A stretch of DNA of 28,544 nucleotides from NCBI GenBank assembly GCA_020722485.1, contig DYKS01000001.1, forward strand, positions 9,333-37,876, in the 5' to 3' direction. The stretch's first letter is position 1, and the number at the start of each line of letters is the position of its first letter. Source of the stretch: Candidatus Elulimicrobium sp. (GTDB lineage Bacteria; Patescibacteriota; Minisyncoccia; Moranbacterales; UBA9337). The notes under the pieces are model-generated. The model did not search any database. It was not told the DNA's origin and was given only the letters and a program-made list of their open reading frames with translations. Below, one piece after another: positions 1 to 7,610 of this stretch. A program made the position numbers and the translations under genes.

Positions 1-33
1 TTTATTGAAATTGTTTGCTGTGGCAAATTGCGT

Positions 34-438
34 TTAATTAACCTTTTTATTCTTTTCTTTTTCATCTTTGTATTTCTTAATCGCTTTTCGCAAAGCATCC
101 GCGGCTAAATTACTACAATGTAATTTTGAACTTGGCAAACCACCCAATTTCTTGACTACATTTTGATTAGTAATTTTTAACGCTTCCTCCAAAGTTTTTC
201 CTTTAGCCATTTCTGTCATCATAGAAGAAGTGGCAATGGCCGCTCCGCAACCCAAAGTTTCAAAACCGGTTTTTTGAATAATCTCTTCCCCTTTCTTGTT
301 TTTTCCAACCTTAATATAAACACGTATGATATCGCCGCATCTAGGATTACCCACTATCGCGACCGAACTGGCATTTTTTATTTTCCCTTGGTTGCGCGGA
401 TGTGTAAAATGATCTAAAACCTCTTTAGAATATTGCAT
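34..438 (-). CDS. iscU: IscU/NifU-type Fe-S cluster scaffold protein
   Basis: This 134-aa protein is the scaffold on which a [2Fe-2S]/[4Fe-4S] cluster is assembled from sulfur delivered by a cysteine desulfurase. The three ligand cysteines of the IscU fold are present: C34 in NPRCGD (with the conserved Asp36), C64 in LGCGAAIATSS and C108 in LHCSNLA. Length is that of a single-domain IscU with no Nfu or BFD extension. The segment that binds the HscA chaperone in proteobacterial IscU (LPPVK) reads LPSSK here, which suggests that HscA/HscB interaction is not needed; this is inference. The C-terminus is a Lys/Glu-rich tail. It lies 46 nt downstream of the cysteine desulfurase and is surely co-transcribed with it. 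IscU and SufU naming is not fully resolvable, but there is no SufU-type insertion. Confidence 0.93.
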   Translation of the reverse strand: MQYSKEVLDHFTHPRNQGKIKNASSVAIVGNPRCGDIIRVYIKVGKNKKGEEIIQKTGFETLGCGAAIATSSMMTEMAKGKTLEEALKITNQNVVKKLGGLPSSKLHCSNLAADALRKAIKKYKDEKEKNKKVN

Positions 439-484
439 AATTTTTTAATGATAAGTTAATTAACAACAGATAAATTATTTATAA

Positions 485-1699
485 TTATTGAAAAGATTTC
501 AACACATCGCCAGAAATTTTTCGCAATCGTTCAATAATTACTTTTAATTTATTGACAACTAAATCTATTTCTTTACGAGTAGTAGTTTTTCCTAATGTTA
601 ATCGCAAACTTCCGTGAGCTTGTTCATGTTTTAAACCTAGCGCTAAAAGCACATGGGAAGGTTCCAATGATCTAGAAGCACAAGCTGATCCGGTAGAAAC
701 GGCGATTCCCTCTAAATCCAAAGACAATAATAATCCCTCCCCTTCCACATTGTCAAAACGAAAATTAGCATTATTGGGAATGCGTTTTTTTGCCGAACCA
801 TTAAGATAAGACTGTGGAATTTCTTTTAAAACTCGGGCAATTAAATAATCTCGTAATTTTTCTGTTTTGATAGCAATTTTTGATTTTTCTTTCATTACTA
901 ATTCTAATGCCTTTCCTAATCCGACAATGGCCGGCACATTATGCGTTCCCGCTCGCATTTTTCTTTCTTGTTCTCCCCCATCTTGAATTCGCGTCAAAAG
1001 GGTTCCTTTTTTGACATAAAGCGCGCCAACGCCTTTGGGCCCATAAATTTTATGTCCCGAAAGCGACAACAGATCTACGCCTAATTTTTCTACATCGCAA
1101 TCGAGATAATTTACCGCTTGCGTCGCGTCTGTATGAAATAAGATTTTACGCTTGCGATTTGCGTTCTCTTTTTCTAAAAATTTTCCTATAGTGGCGATAG
1201 GTTGAATAGTTCCAATTTCATTATTAACATACATTATAGAAACTAATAAAGTATTTTCGTTAATGGCAGCTGCAATATCTTTAATTTGAATTATTCCTTC
1301 TTTATTGGGAGCAATATAAACTACTTCTGCTAATCCTTCTTTTTCCAGAGAACGGCAAGTATTCAAAACGCAAGAATGTTCAATTGAATCAGTAATTAAA
1401 CGAGGTTTAATTCCTTTGTTTTTTGGTTCAGTGTAAAATTTTTTAACTGCTCCTTTAATTGCTAAATTATTGGATTCAGTGGCGCCAGAAGTGAAAATAA
1501 TTTCTGTTGGAGAACAATTAAAAAAAACGGCTATTTTTTCTCGCGCTTTTTCCACTGCTTTGGATGCTTCTTGCCCAAAAATATGAACAGAAGAAGGATT
1601 ACCAAATTTTTCGGAAAAATAAGGAGTCATAGCTTTCATAACTCGTTTATCCACTGGGGTTGTAGCTGCGTAATCTAAATAAATTCTTTTTTTAGGCAT
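485..1699 (-). CDS. iscS: Cysteine desulfurase (IscS/NifS, class V aminotransferase fold)
   Basis: This 404-aa PLP enzyme converts L-cysteine to L-alanine and a protein-bound persulfide that feeds Fe-S assembly and tRNA thiolation. Visible motifs are the N-terminal LDYAATTP, SGATESNN, the PLP-stacking EH (E107-H108), the Schiff-base lysine K217 in SLSGHKIYGPKG, and the catalytic cysteine C340 in the mobile loop STGSACASRSLEPSH. The long loop around C340 marks group I (IscS/NifS) and not SufS. It sits directly upstream of the scaffold gene, giving a minimal two-gene ISC unit without IscR, HscA/B or Fdx nearby. It may also supply sulfur to the MnmA encoded at 18668-19744. The start is an ATG with no Shine-Dalgarno. 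The iscS/nifS choice is nominal. Confidence 0.95.
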   Translation of the reverse strand: MPKKRIYLDYAATTPVDKRVMKAMTPYFSEKFGNPSSVHIFGQEASKAVEKAREKIAVFFNCSPTEIIFTSGATESNNLAIKGAVKKFYTEPKNKGIKPRLITDSIEHSCVLNTCRSLEKEGLAEVVYIAPNKEGIIQIKDIAAAINENTLLVSIMYVNNEIGTIQPIATIGKFLEKENANRKRKILFHTDATQAVNYLDCDVEKLGVDLLSLSGHKIYGPKGVGALYVKKGTLLTRIQDGGEQERKMRAGTHNVPAIVGLGKALELVMKEKSKIAIKTEKLRDYLIARVLKEIPQSYLNGSAKKRIPNNANFRFDNVEGEGLLLSLDLEGIAVSTGSACASRSLEPSHVLLALGLKHEQAHGSLRLTLGKTTTRKEIDLVVNKLKVIIERLRKISGDVLKSFQ

Positions 1700-1821
1700 A
1701 AGATATAAGGTCTGTTATTTATTAAAATAATGCTTCAATGTTTGACGCATAAGATTTATAATAGATTTACATCTTAATTAATGGTATAACATTTTCAAAT
1801 AAATTCAAGAAGAGATATTGT

Positions 1822-1850
1822 TTGACAGAAACAGTGGCAAGTTTTAGACT
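1822..1850 (+). promoter_or_regulatory. Sigma70-type promoter of the PD-(D/E)XK nuclease gene
   Basis: A perfect -35 TTGACA (1822-1827) is followed by a 17-bp spacer and a -10 TAGACT (1845-1850). The expected transcription start is near 1857, only about 7 nt before the ATG at 1864, so the mRNA would be nearly leaderless. No ribosome binding site is visible. Confidence 0.6.
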
Positions 1851-1863
1851 TTAAAATAAATAT

Positions 1864-2976
1864 ATGCGTATTTCTTATTCGGCTTTGGAAACTTATCTCA
1901 ATTGTCCGCTGAAATATAAATTTCAAAACATAGACAAAATTAAAGAACCCAAATCTAAAGAAGCAGTTTTTGGAACGCTTATTCATTCGGTAATGAATTT
2001 TATTCATACGCCCAGTATTCTCTCGCCCACTTTAGAACAAGCTATGGATTATTTTTCTCGCAATTGGAATAGTCAGGTTTGGGAATCAGAATTGGAAGAA
2101 CGCGCGGCTTTTTCTCAAGGAGTAGATATTATTCGCCGTTATTACCAAAAAAATGATATTGCTAAAGCTAATATTGTTAGTTTGGAAAGTCATTTTACTC
2201 TTAACTTGAAAGGAAATATTATTTCCGGTATCATTGATCGCATAGATAAAACCGACGAAGGTTACGAAATCATTGATTATAAAACGACAAAGAAAATGCC
2301 TTCTCAAGAAAAAGTGGATAATAATATTCAACTTTCTTTGTACCTAAAAGCTTTCTTATCTCGTTATCCGAAAGAAGTGAAGAATTTGGACAAAATTTAT
2401 GTCAGTCTTTATTATTTAAAACACGGGGTAAAATTAACATCGCAAAGAACACTCAAGAATTTAGAGGAATTAGACAATTTATTTCTGGATATTATTAAAA
2501 AAATAGAAAAGGGATATTTTCAACCTAATGTTTCTCCGTTGTGCGATTGGTGCGGATACCAAAAATATTGCCCAATGTGGAAACACAAATTCAAAGAAGA
2601 ACGAAAAATCGATAGTCAGGAAATTAATCAGGCCATTATTCAATATATTGAAAAAAAATCTGAAATTACCAAAATAAAATTTTTATTGGCTTCTTTACAG
2701 GAAAAAATTTCTCGTTACATGGATCAAGAAGGAGTAGAGAGGGTTTTTTCGGAAGAAGGAATTATTACTCGAACAATCAAAAAAACCTATAAATACGATG
2801 AGGAAAAAATAAGAAAAATATTGGAACCATTAAGGAAATGGAATGATGTTTTGAAATTTGATGAAATGGCGCTTAAAAATATTTTAGAAACTTTTCCGCC
2901 GAAAATTCAAGAAAAAATAGAGATGGCTAAAAAAATAGATAAAGAATCAAAAACTTTTAATGTAAAGAAAAAGTAA
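1864..2976 (+). CDS. PD-(D/E)XK nuclease, RecB/Cas4-like with 4Fe-4S cluster
   Basis: This 370-aa protein is a predicted DNA exonuclease of the RecB/AddB/Cas4 nuclease superfamily. Active-site landmarks are in order: FGTLIH (H41), GIIDRID (D125), IIDYKTTK (D138, K140) and the QLSLY motif (Q156, Y160). Four cysteines are placed as in the Fe-S-stapled members: C14 near the N-terminus (LNCPLKY) and C227, C230, C236 after the nuclease core (CDWCGYQKYC). They should hold a 4Fe-4S cluster. The last 130 residues are charged and helical. There is no helicase and no cas gene nearby, so this is a free-standing nuclease, probably in repair or recombination. It is the only protein gene on the plus strand and converges on the UMP kinase gene with a 17-nt gap. 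Confidence 0.88.
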   Translation: MRISYSALETYLNCPLKYKFQNIDKIKEPKSKEAVFGTLIHSVMNFIHTPSILSPTLEQAMDYFSRNWNSQVWESELEERAAFSQGVDIIRRYYQKNDIAKANIVSLESHFTLNLKGNIISGIIDRIDKTDEGYEIIDYKTTKKMPSQEKVDNNIQLSLYLKAFLSRYPKEVKNLDKIYVSLYYLKHGVKLTSQRTLKNLEELDNLFLDIIKKIEKGYFQPNVSPLCDWCGYQKYCPMWKHKFKEERKIDSQEINQAIIQYIEKKSEITKIKFLLASLQEKISRYMDQEGVERVFSEEGIITRTIKKTYKYDEEKIRKILEPLRKWNDVLKFDEMALKNILETFPPKIQEKIEMAKKIDKESKTFNVKKK

Positions 2977-2993
2977 TTGGTTTTTTATTCTAT

Positions 2994-3695
2994 TTAATTT
3001 ATTACCGTGCCTTCAAAATCGTTTCCGTTTAGATAATTTTCAAGATTTTTTAAGTTTTTTCCTCCAATAATTGCTACCTCGATTCCCTCTTCTTGAGCGG
3101 TTTTGGACGCTATCGGATCAAAAGGCGTATGCATTCCGGGCATCCATTTCTCTCCGACGATAGAAAAGAAATCTTTCCAATTTATTTTTTTTATTTTCTT
3201 AGCTTTTGGATAAATATTGGGATCTTTATCGTAAAGATAATTAATATTAGAAAGATTGATTACTTTTTTAATTCCTAGATATTTGGCAATCATTACGGCA
3301 ATAAAATCAGTGGAATTGCCTGGACGCCAACCAGAAGCTACCAAAATCGGTTTGTCAGAAAAATAAAAATCTTCTAAATCGTGAGGATTAGTATTAACAC
3401 GCGGATGCGCGTAAGATCGAAAAATAGTGCGAATAAATTGAGCATTCATTCGGGTAGCGTGAATTCCCAACCAATCTTTATCTTCCTCATTTACAGAATC
3501 GGCTTTTTCTGCCGCCACAATGTAATTTCTGGCGATTTTTCCGCCACCGGTTATAATAATAAAATGAAAGCCTTTTTTAATTTTATTTTCTATAATAAGC
3601 TTAAATTTTTTAATAAATTTCCAGTCAATTTCATTCGGAACAATTAACGATCCACCCAAAGAAATAATAAAAGTTTTTTCTTTTTCTAAAATCAT
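2994..3695 (-). CDS. pyrH: UMP kinase, archaeal-type (amino acid kinase family)
   Basis: This 233-aa protein transfers a phosphate from ATP to UMP to give UDP in pyrimidine nucleotide synthesis. The amino-acid-kinase fold is clear: SLGGSLIVP at the N-terminus, TGGGKIARNYI, GIHATRMNAQ, the substrate loop GWRPGNSTDFIAV, and NLSNINYLYDKDPN with the nucleotide-binding YDKDP. It resembles the archaeal branch of PyrH more than the usual bacterial hexameric enzyme: the GIxATRxNA and GxxPGxxTD segments and the length of about 230 aa match that branch. The sequence alone cannot exclude a related kinase (isopentenyl phosphate or aspartate kinase-like), but the TRxNA motif favours UMP. It is a single gene, convergent with the nuclease gene. 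Confidence 0.85.
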   Translation of the reverse strand: MILEKEKTFIISLGGSLIVPNEIDWKFIKKFKLIIENKIKKGFHFIIITGGGKIARNYIVAAEKADSVNEEDKDWLGIHATRMNAQFIRTIFRSYAHPRVNTNPHDLEDFYFSDKPILVASGWRPGNSTDFIAVMIAKYLGIKKVINLSNINYLYDKDPNIYPKAKKIKKINWKDFFSIVGEKWMPGMHTPFDPIASKTAQEEGIEVAIIGGKNLKNLENYLNGNDFEGTVIN

Positions 3696-3721
3696 AAATT
3701 AAAAAAACAAATTAAACACTT

Positions 3722-3730
3722 ATATTAGCA
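3722..3730 (-). promoter_or_regulatory. Possible extended -10 of the UMP kinase gene
   Basis: Read on the minus strand this is TGCTAATAT, an extended -10 (TGN plus TAATAT), about 27 nt upstream of the ATG. No good -35 is present, so it rests on the -10 alone. Confidence 0.3.
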
Positions 3731-3790
3731 AAAGAAATAATAAATTAATCAGAATTTTCTCAAGGAAAACATCAACATAAAAAAATCAGT

Positions 3791-4312
3791 TTATTTTAGA
3801 TAATTTTTTATGAGTTCGTCGTGTTCGCTTTCAACTTTGGATAAGGCGGTAAAAAATATTTTTATATCTTTCTCCTCGGCTTCTTTGGCAAATCCGAGAT
3901 ATAAACGCGCGGCAGTTTGTTCCAAATCAAGAGTTTTCTTGAAATTTTCCACATCATCTTCGTCGCAAGTTTTCGTTCTCGTTTCCGGTTGCGCGATTTT
4001 CATAATCTTACAAACCGCGGAGGCATGTTCCAATTCCACTTTAGCTAGCCGTTTATACATCGCCTTTATTTCATAAGTATCCGCCTTGTTCGCCATACAA
4101 ATATAAATCGCGTGAGCATCCAATTCTAAATTTAAAGTCTCTTCTAAATTCTTGCGAGAAACTTCGCTTAACTCAATCGTTTTATTAACAATCGGATCGG
4201 CTTCATCTCCTAACTTAATATAGGTGTCTTTTGCTCCGCAAAAAGGACATTGTTTTGGTTTTTCATCCCCCAAATAAGCATCTCCGCAGATTTCACAAAT
4301 AAATGTTTTCAT
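3791..4312 (-). CDS. Rubrerythrin with N-terminal rubredoxin domain
   Basis: This 173-aa non-haem iron protein is likely an NAD(P)H- or rubredoxin-linked peroxidase that removes hydrogen peroxide in an anaerobe. The N-terminus holds a rubredoxin-like knuckle pair, C6-x2-C9 and C22-x2-C25. The ferritin-like four-helix part follows, with diiron ligands E63, E93/H96, E131 and E161/H164 arranged as two E...ExxH pairs. In classical rubrerythrin the rubredoxin domain is C-terminal. Here it is N-terminal, as in the reversed forms of anaerobes. It is a single gene with its own promoter; its oxygen-defence role fits the oxygen-sensitive POR operon next door. The start is the only ATG before the first CxxC. 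Confidence 0.9.
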   Translation of the reverse strand: MKTFICEICGDAYLGDEKPKQCPFCGAKDTYIKLGDEADPIVNKTIELSEVSRKNLEETLNLELDAHAIYICMANKADTYEIKAMYKRLAKVELEHASAVCKIMKIAQPETRTKTCDEDDVENFKKTLDLEQTAARLYLGFAKEAEEKDIKIFFTALSKVESEHDELIKNYLK

Positions 4313-4334
4313 AATATTAACAATCAGCGCTATA

Positions 4335-4340
4335 ATTATA
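4335..4340 (-). promoter_or_regulatory. Consensus -10 of the rubrerythrin gene
   Basis: Read on the minus strand this is TATAAT, placed 22 nt upstream of the ATG at 4312. The -35 is weak: TTGCTC lies 19 nt upstream of the -10. Confidence 0.45.
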
Positions 4341-4423
4341 ATTTAACTCATTTAATTTTGAGCAAATAACTAATAGCTAATTTTTTTAAAAAAGATTTAA
4401 TTTTCTTATTTTTTTCTTTTAGT

Positions 4424-4452
4424 TTGATTTAATATTATTTTTCTATTATACT
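4424..4452 (+). promoter_or_regulatory. Promoter of tRNA-Thr
   Basis: The -35 TTGATT (4424-4429), a 17-bp spacer and the -10 TATACT (4447-4452) end 8 nt before the first base of the tRNA. The predicted start is near 4459, so almost no 5' leader would be left for RNase P. Confidence 0.65.
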
Positions 4453-4460
4453 TTTCTTGT

Positions 4461-4533
4461 GCCACCTTAGCTCAGTTGGCAGAGCGACGCACTCGTAACG
4501 CGTAGGTCATCGGTTCAATTCCGATAGGTGGCT
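4461..4533 (+). tRNA. tRNA-Thr (anticodon CGT)
   Basis: A 73-nt cloverleaf: acceptor GCCACCT/AGGTGGC (7 perfect pairs), D stem GCTC/GAGC, and anticodon loop CTCGTAA giving anticodon CGT for the ACG codon. The variable loop is 5 nt and the T arm is ATCGG-TTCAATT-CCGAT. The innermost anticodon-stem pair is A-C, so the stem has four canonical pairs. The 3' CCA is not encoded, so a CCA-adding enzyme is needed. Its 3' 27 nt lie over the last codons and stop of the oppositely oriented porB. Confidence 0.95.
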
Positions 4534-5436
4534 CAACTGAACCTTTCTTAAAAGTGCTTCCCATTTTTCATTCACATCTTGCTGAATATTTTTTATTATT
4601 TCTTTGTTTTCCAATTTTAAAAGATGTTTAAATCTTTTTTGGGTTTTCAAAAACTCTTCTATTGGTTTAGGATTTTTAATCTCTAAATTAAGATTATATT
4701 TTCCGTTTTCAATCTCATAAAGCGGCCAAAAATTGGTTTCCGTGGCTAACTTTCCCACATTGACATATTGAGAAGTGGGAAATTTCCAAACATTGGTACA
4801 CGGTTGCATTACCAATAAAAATTTTGCTCCGTCAATCGCGAAAGCCTTATGAGCTTTCATCCGCAAATCTTCTATATACGCCACATTGGCTTGCGCTAAA
4901 TAAGGAATATGATGCGCTTTAACTATTTCCATAATATCTTTGCGGGGTAATTCGTTTCCAAAAGAAAATTTTCCAGTCGGTGTAGTTTCCATATTGGCTC
5001 CCAATGGTGTCGCGCCCGATCGTTGTCCGCCAGTATTCATATATCCCTGATTATCGTACGCCACAAATAAAACATTATGCCCGCGCTCTAGCATTCCGGA
5101 AAGCGCTTGCAAACCAATATCATAAGTTCCCCCATCTCCGGCAAAAACGACAAAATTGATTTTTTTCTTTATTTTTCCCTTTTTCTTCAGTGCGTTATAA
5201 GCAGTTTCCACACCGGCCGCTGTCGCCGCCGCGTTTTCAAAAGCGCTGTGAATATAAGGAACCTTCCATGCGCTGTAAGGATAAAGAGTGGTCGTCACTT
5301 CCAAACAACCAGTAGCGTTAATAACTACAACCGGATCATCTGTCGCAGCCAAAACTGTTCGCACAATCGCCGGAATACCACATCCTGCACAGGTGCTATG
5401 TCCAGAAGCTAATTTTTGAGTCAATTTATTATTCAT
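4507..5436 (-). CDS. porB: Pyruvate/2-oxoacid:ferredoxin oxidoreductase, beta subunit
   Basis: This 309-aa subunit binds thiamine pyrophosphate and the proximal 4Fe-4S cluster. Together with the alpha, gamma and delta subunits it converts pyruvate (or a related 2-oxoacid) and CoA to acyl-CoA, CO2 and reduced ferredoxin. Visible elements are C16 and C19 in STCAGCG, C44 in TGCLEV and C213 in QPCTNV as cluster ligands, and the TPP motif from GDG (100-102) to YDNQGYMNTG (N129). It is the last gene of porG-D-A-B, 44 nt after porA. The reading frame runs through the 3' half of the tRNA-Thr gene on the other strand, so the last eight residues (SHLSELNR) are encoded by tRNA complement. The exact 2-oxoacid substrate cannot be told from sequence. 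Confidence 0.94.
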   Translation of the reverse strand: MNNKLTQKLASGHSTCAGCGIPAIVRTVLAATDDPVVVINATGCLEVTTTLYPYSAWKVPYIHSAFENAAATAAGVETAYNALKKKGKIKKKINFVVFAGDGGTYDIGLQALSGMLERGHNVLFVAYDNQGYMNTGGQRSGATPLGANMETTPTGKFSFGNELPRKDIMEIVKAHHIPYLAQANVAYIEDLRMKAHKAFAIDGAKFLLVMQPCTNVWKFPTSQYVNVGKLATETNFWPLYEIENGKYNLNLEIKNPKPIEEFLKTQKRFKHLLKLENKEIIKNIQQDVNEKWEALLRKVQLSHLSELNR

Positions 5437-5480
5437 TGATTTTTCATTAATTCCCTTATCAAGTGTGATACTTATAATGT

Positions 5481-6668
5481 TTATTTATTAGCATTTAAAT
5501 ATTCAGTTTTTTTATGAATTTTTCCATTAATTAAATCTGTAAAAACTTTTTCAATGTTTGCATTAAAAATATCGCGTCCGCCCAAACCGTAAACATATGA
5601 AGATAAATCACAAGTGGCAGAAGATGAATGGAGAGCGTTTACAATTTCAGAATACAACGGCGGAACAGAACCAAAAGACAAAGCGCGATCTAAAACAGCG
5701 ACTGATTTTGATTTTCTAAGAGATCTAGAAATTTCTTCATACGGAAAAGGACGGAATAATTTTATTTTTAAAAGTCCAACTTTTTGTCCCTTTTTTCTTA
5801 ATTTATCCACAACATTTTTTCCTGTTCCCGCCGTTGATCCTGCCACAATTACAATATATTCGGCATCATCGGTTTGATATTTTTCAAATAAATCATACGA
5901 TCGCCCAGAAAATTTTTTAAATTCTTTCGTGATTTCTAGATATTTTTTCTTAGCTTCCACAATAGCGTCTTCTTGATCAATTTTGAATTCAAAATAAGAA
6001 TCCGGCAGTCCCAATGGACCGAAAGTTAGCGGATTTTTTATATCTAAAAGATTACGATCGGGTTTAAATTCTCCAATAAATTTTTTTACGCTTTTGTCTG
6101 ATAAAATTTCTAATACTTCCACACTATGAGAAGTGATAAAACCATCCATAATTACCATCACTGGCAATTCCGTCTTTTCTGCCAATTTCATCCCAATTAA
6201 AGTATTATCATAAACTTCTTGAACATCTTCGCAAAAAAGTTGAATCCAACCGGTGTCGCGCGCTCCCATCACATCGCTATGATCGCCATGTATATTAATT
6301 GGAGCGCTTAATGCTCTAGATGAAATAATCATCGTAATTGGCAATCGCATACCGGAAGCAATATAAAGAATTTCATTCATAAGCGCCAATCCCTGCGAAC
6401 TGGTAGCCGTTACAGTTCTAGCTCCAGCCGCGCTCGCGCCCACTGCCATACTAATAGCGCTATGTTCTGATTCTACTGTAACAATTTCGGTATCTACTTT
6501 TCCATCTGCTTTCATTTTAGCAAAAGCCTCTACAATAGGTGTTTGAGGAGTAATTGGGTAAACCGGCATTACATCCGGATTAATTTGACGCAAAGCTTCC
6601 GCCGTCGCCGCTCCGCCGGTAAACGCTTTTTTTTGTTTATTTTGTATTTTATATTTTTTATTTTGCAT
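5481..6668 (-). CDS. porA: Pyruvate/2-oxoacid:ferredoxin oxidoreductase, alpha subunit
   Basis: This 395-aa subunit combines the pyrimidine-binding TPP domain (N-terminal half) with the transketolase C-terminal domain. Characteristic segments are GGAATAEALRQ, the substrate-side VYPITPQTPI, ESEHSAISMAVGASAAGAR, TATSSQGLALMNEILYIASG and the GDHSDVMGARDTGW region that packs against TPP. The C-terminal domain includes IVIVAGSTAGTGKNVVDKLR and GLLKIKLFRPFPYEEI. Residues 1-13 are a Lys/Asn/Gln-rich extension before the conserved fold. Its ATG lies at 6668 and the porD stop codon ends at 6669, so the two genes abut with no spacer, implying translational coupling. Oxygen-sensitive function fits the rubrerythrin nearby. 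Confidence 0.95.
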   Translation of the reverse strand: MQNKKYKIQNKQKKAFTGGAATAEALRQINPDVMPVYPITPQTPIVEAFAKMKADGKVDTEIVTVESEHSAISMAVGASAAGARTVTATSSQGLALMNEILYIASGMRLPITMIISSRALSAPINIHGDHSDVMGARDTGWIQLFCEDVQEVYDNTLIGMKLAEKTELPVMVIMDGFITSHSVEVLEILSDKSVKKFIGEFKPDRNLLDIKNPLTFGPLGLPDSYFEFKIDQEDAIVEAKKKYLEITKEFKKFSGRSYDLFEKYQTDDAEYIVIVAGSTAGTGKNVVDKLRKKGQKVGLLKIKLFRPFPYEEISRSLRKSKSVAVLDRALSFGSVPPLYSEIVNALHSSSATCDLSSYVYGLGGRDIFNANIEKVFTDLINGKIHKKTEYLNANK

Positions 6669-6944
6669 TTATTTAATTTCTGATTTCATTTTAATTGCTT
6701 TAAAGGGACAAACCGCCGCGCAAACACCGCAACCTTTGCAAAAATCATAATTAATCTCCGCTAGTTTTTTAAATTTGGAGGGATTTTTTCTATTTTTCAA
6801 AATAATACAATCTTCTGGACAATATTTAACACACATTCCACAACCGGTACACTTATTTGGATCCACTTCTGGACGAACATTTCTCCACTCCCCAGTTTTT
6901 GGGGATTTTTTAGGATCGTGTTTAATAGTTGCTCCTTTTTCCAT
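6669..6944 (-). CDS. porD: Pyruvate/2-oxoacid:ferredoxin oxidoreductase, delta subunit (2x4Fe-4S ferredoxin)
   Basis: This 91-aa subunit carries electrons from the TPP site to external ferredoxin. It has two classic CxxCxxCxxxCP sets: C32, C35, C38, C42 and C69, C72, C75, C79, ligating two 4Fe-4S clusters. C46 is an extra cysteine, common in this family. A separate delta subunit is the mark of the four-subunit POR known from archaea and Thermotoga, as opposed to the fused single-chain enzyme of many bacteria. It lies 26 nt after porG and abuts porA. Confidence 0.95.
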   Translation of the reverse strand: MEKGATIKHDPKKSPKTGEWRNVRPEVDPNKCTGCGMCVKYCPEDCIILKNRKNPSKFKKLAEINYDFCKGCGVCAAVCPFKAIKMKSEIK

Positions 6945-6970
6945 AATTGAAAATTAAAAAATTTTTATAT

Positions 6971-7546
6971 TTACAAACTATCATATCCTTTCTCAATCGC
7001 CAAAATATTTTTATAAGTCATTTCTTTCCCCAATTTTTCTTCAAAAATTTCTCTAAATTTTTTTTGCAAGCTATCTAGACTTACTATTTCTGTTATTTGC
7101 GCGATTTTTCCTAAAATTACAGAATTGGGAAGAGTTTGACCAGTAGTATCCAACGCCAAAGCAGTGGCGTTAATTGTTTTCAAATTTCCGGAAAAACCAA
7201 GCGGAAGAATTTTTTTGATTTCTTCATTGCTTTTGCGAGTATTAACTATAATCGATTCTCCTTCTGTTATATTATTGGTAACTGCTTCGGTCTTCAAAAG
7301 TGTTTCGTCTAAAACCACTACTAGATCAGGATCAACAATCGGCTCGTGAGTTCTAATTGGATGATTAGACAAGCGAACATAAGTTTTCGTAGGCGCGCCG
7401 CTTCTTTCTGGTCCATAATACGGAAAAGCTTGGATATATTTTCCTTCCGCCAACGCCGCTTGCGCTAAAATTTCCGCCGCGCTTTTAGCGCCTTGACCGG
7501 CGCGAGCGAAAAAAATTATTTCAAATGTATCTTTATTGAATTTCAT
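6971..7546 (-). CDS. porG: Pyruvate/2-oxoacid:ferredoxin oxidoreductase, gamma subunit
   Basis: This 191-aa subunit forms the CoA-side domain of the complex. Motifs are FFARAGQGAKSAAEILAQAA at the N-terminus, YGPERSGAPTKTYVRLS, and the DPDLVVVLDETLL strand. The open frame extends upstream to 7654, but those 36 codons cross an intrinsic terminator (7577-7599) and part of another gene, and carry no conserved sequence. The ATG at 7546 (MKFNKDTFEI) is therefore the start. It is the first gene of porG-D-A-B. An extended -10 lies only 6 nt upstream of this ATG, so the operon mRNA is predicted to be leaderless or nearly so. Related indolepyruvate or 2-oxoisovalerate enzymes share this domain. Confidence 0.92.
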   Translation of the reverse strand: MKFNKDTFEIIFFARAGQGAKSAAEILAQAALAEGKYIQAFPYYGPERSGAPTKTYVRLSNHPIRTHEPIVDPDLVVVLDETLLKTEAVTNNITEGESIIVNTRKSNEEIKKILPLGFSGNLKTINATALALDTTGQTLPNSVILGKIAQITEIVSLDSLQKKFREIFEEKLGKEMTYKNILAIEKGYDSL

Positions 7547-7552
7547 ATTTTT

Positions 7553-7561
7553 AGTATAGCA
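7553..7561 (-). promoter_or_regulatory. Extended -10 promoter of the por operon
   Basis: On the minus strand this reads TGCTATACT (TGN plus TATACT). Only 6 nt separate it from the porG ATG, so transcription should begin at or next to the start codon. The -35 region would fall in the T-rich tail of the upstream terminator and is not consensus. Confidence 0.6.
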
Positions 7562-7563
7562 TA

Positions 7564-7599
7564 AAAGAAAAAAAAGAAAAGCGGATTGAATTAATCCGC
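7564..7599 (-). terminator. Intrinsic terminator between the zinc-ribbon gene and porG
   Basis: On the minus strand AAGCGGATT, a 5-nt loop (AATTC) and AATCCGCTT make nine perfect pairs, followed by TTCTTTTTTT. It lies 12 nt after the stop of the small zinc-ribbon gene and just upstream of the por promoter, so it insulates the operon. Confidence 0.85.
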
Positions 7600-7610
7600 T
7601 TTGCACACAT

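Noticed and set aside
1795..2007. 70-codon minus-strand frame over the start of the nuclease gene
   Set aside because: Antisense to a well-supported gene with clear active-site motifs and its own promoter.
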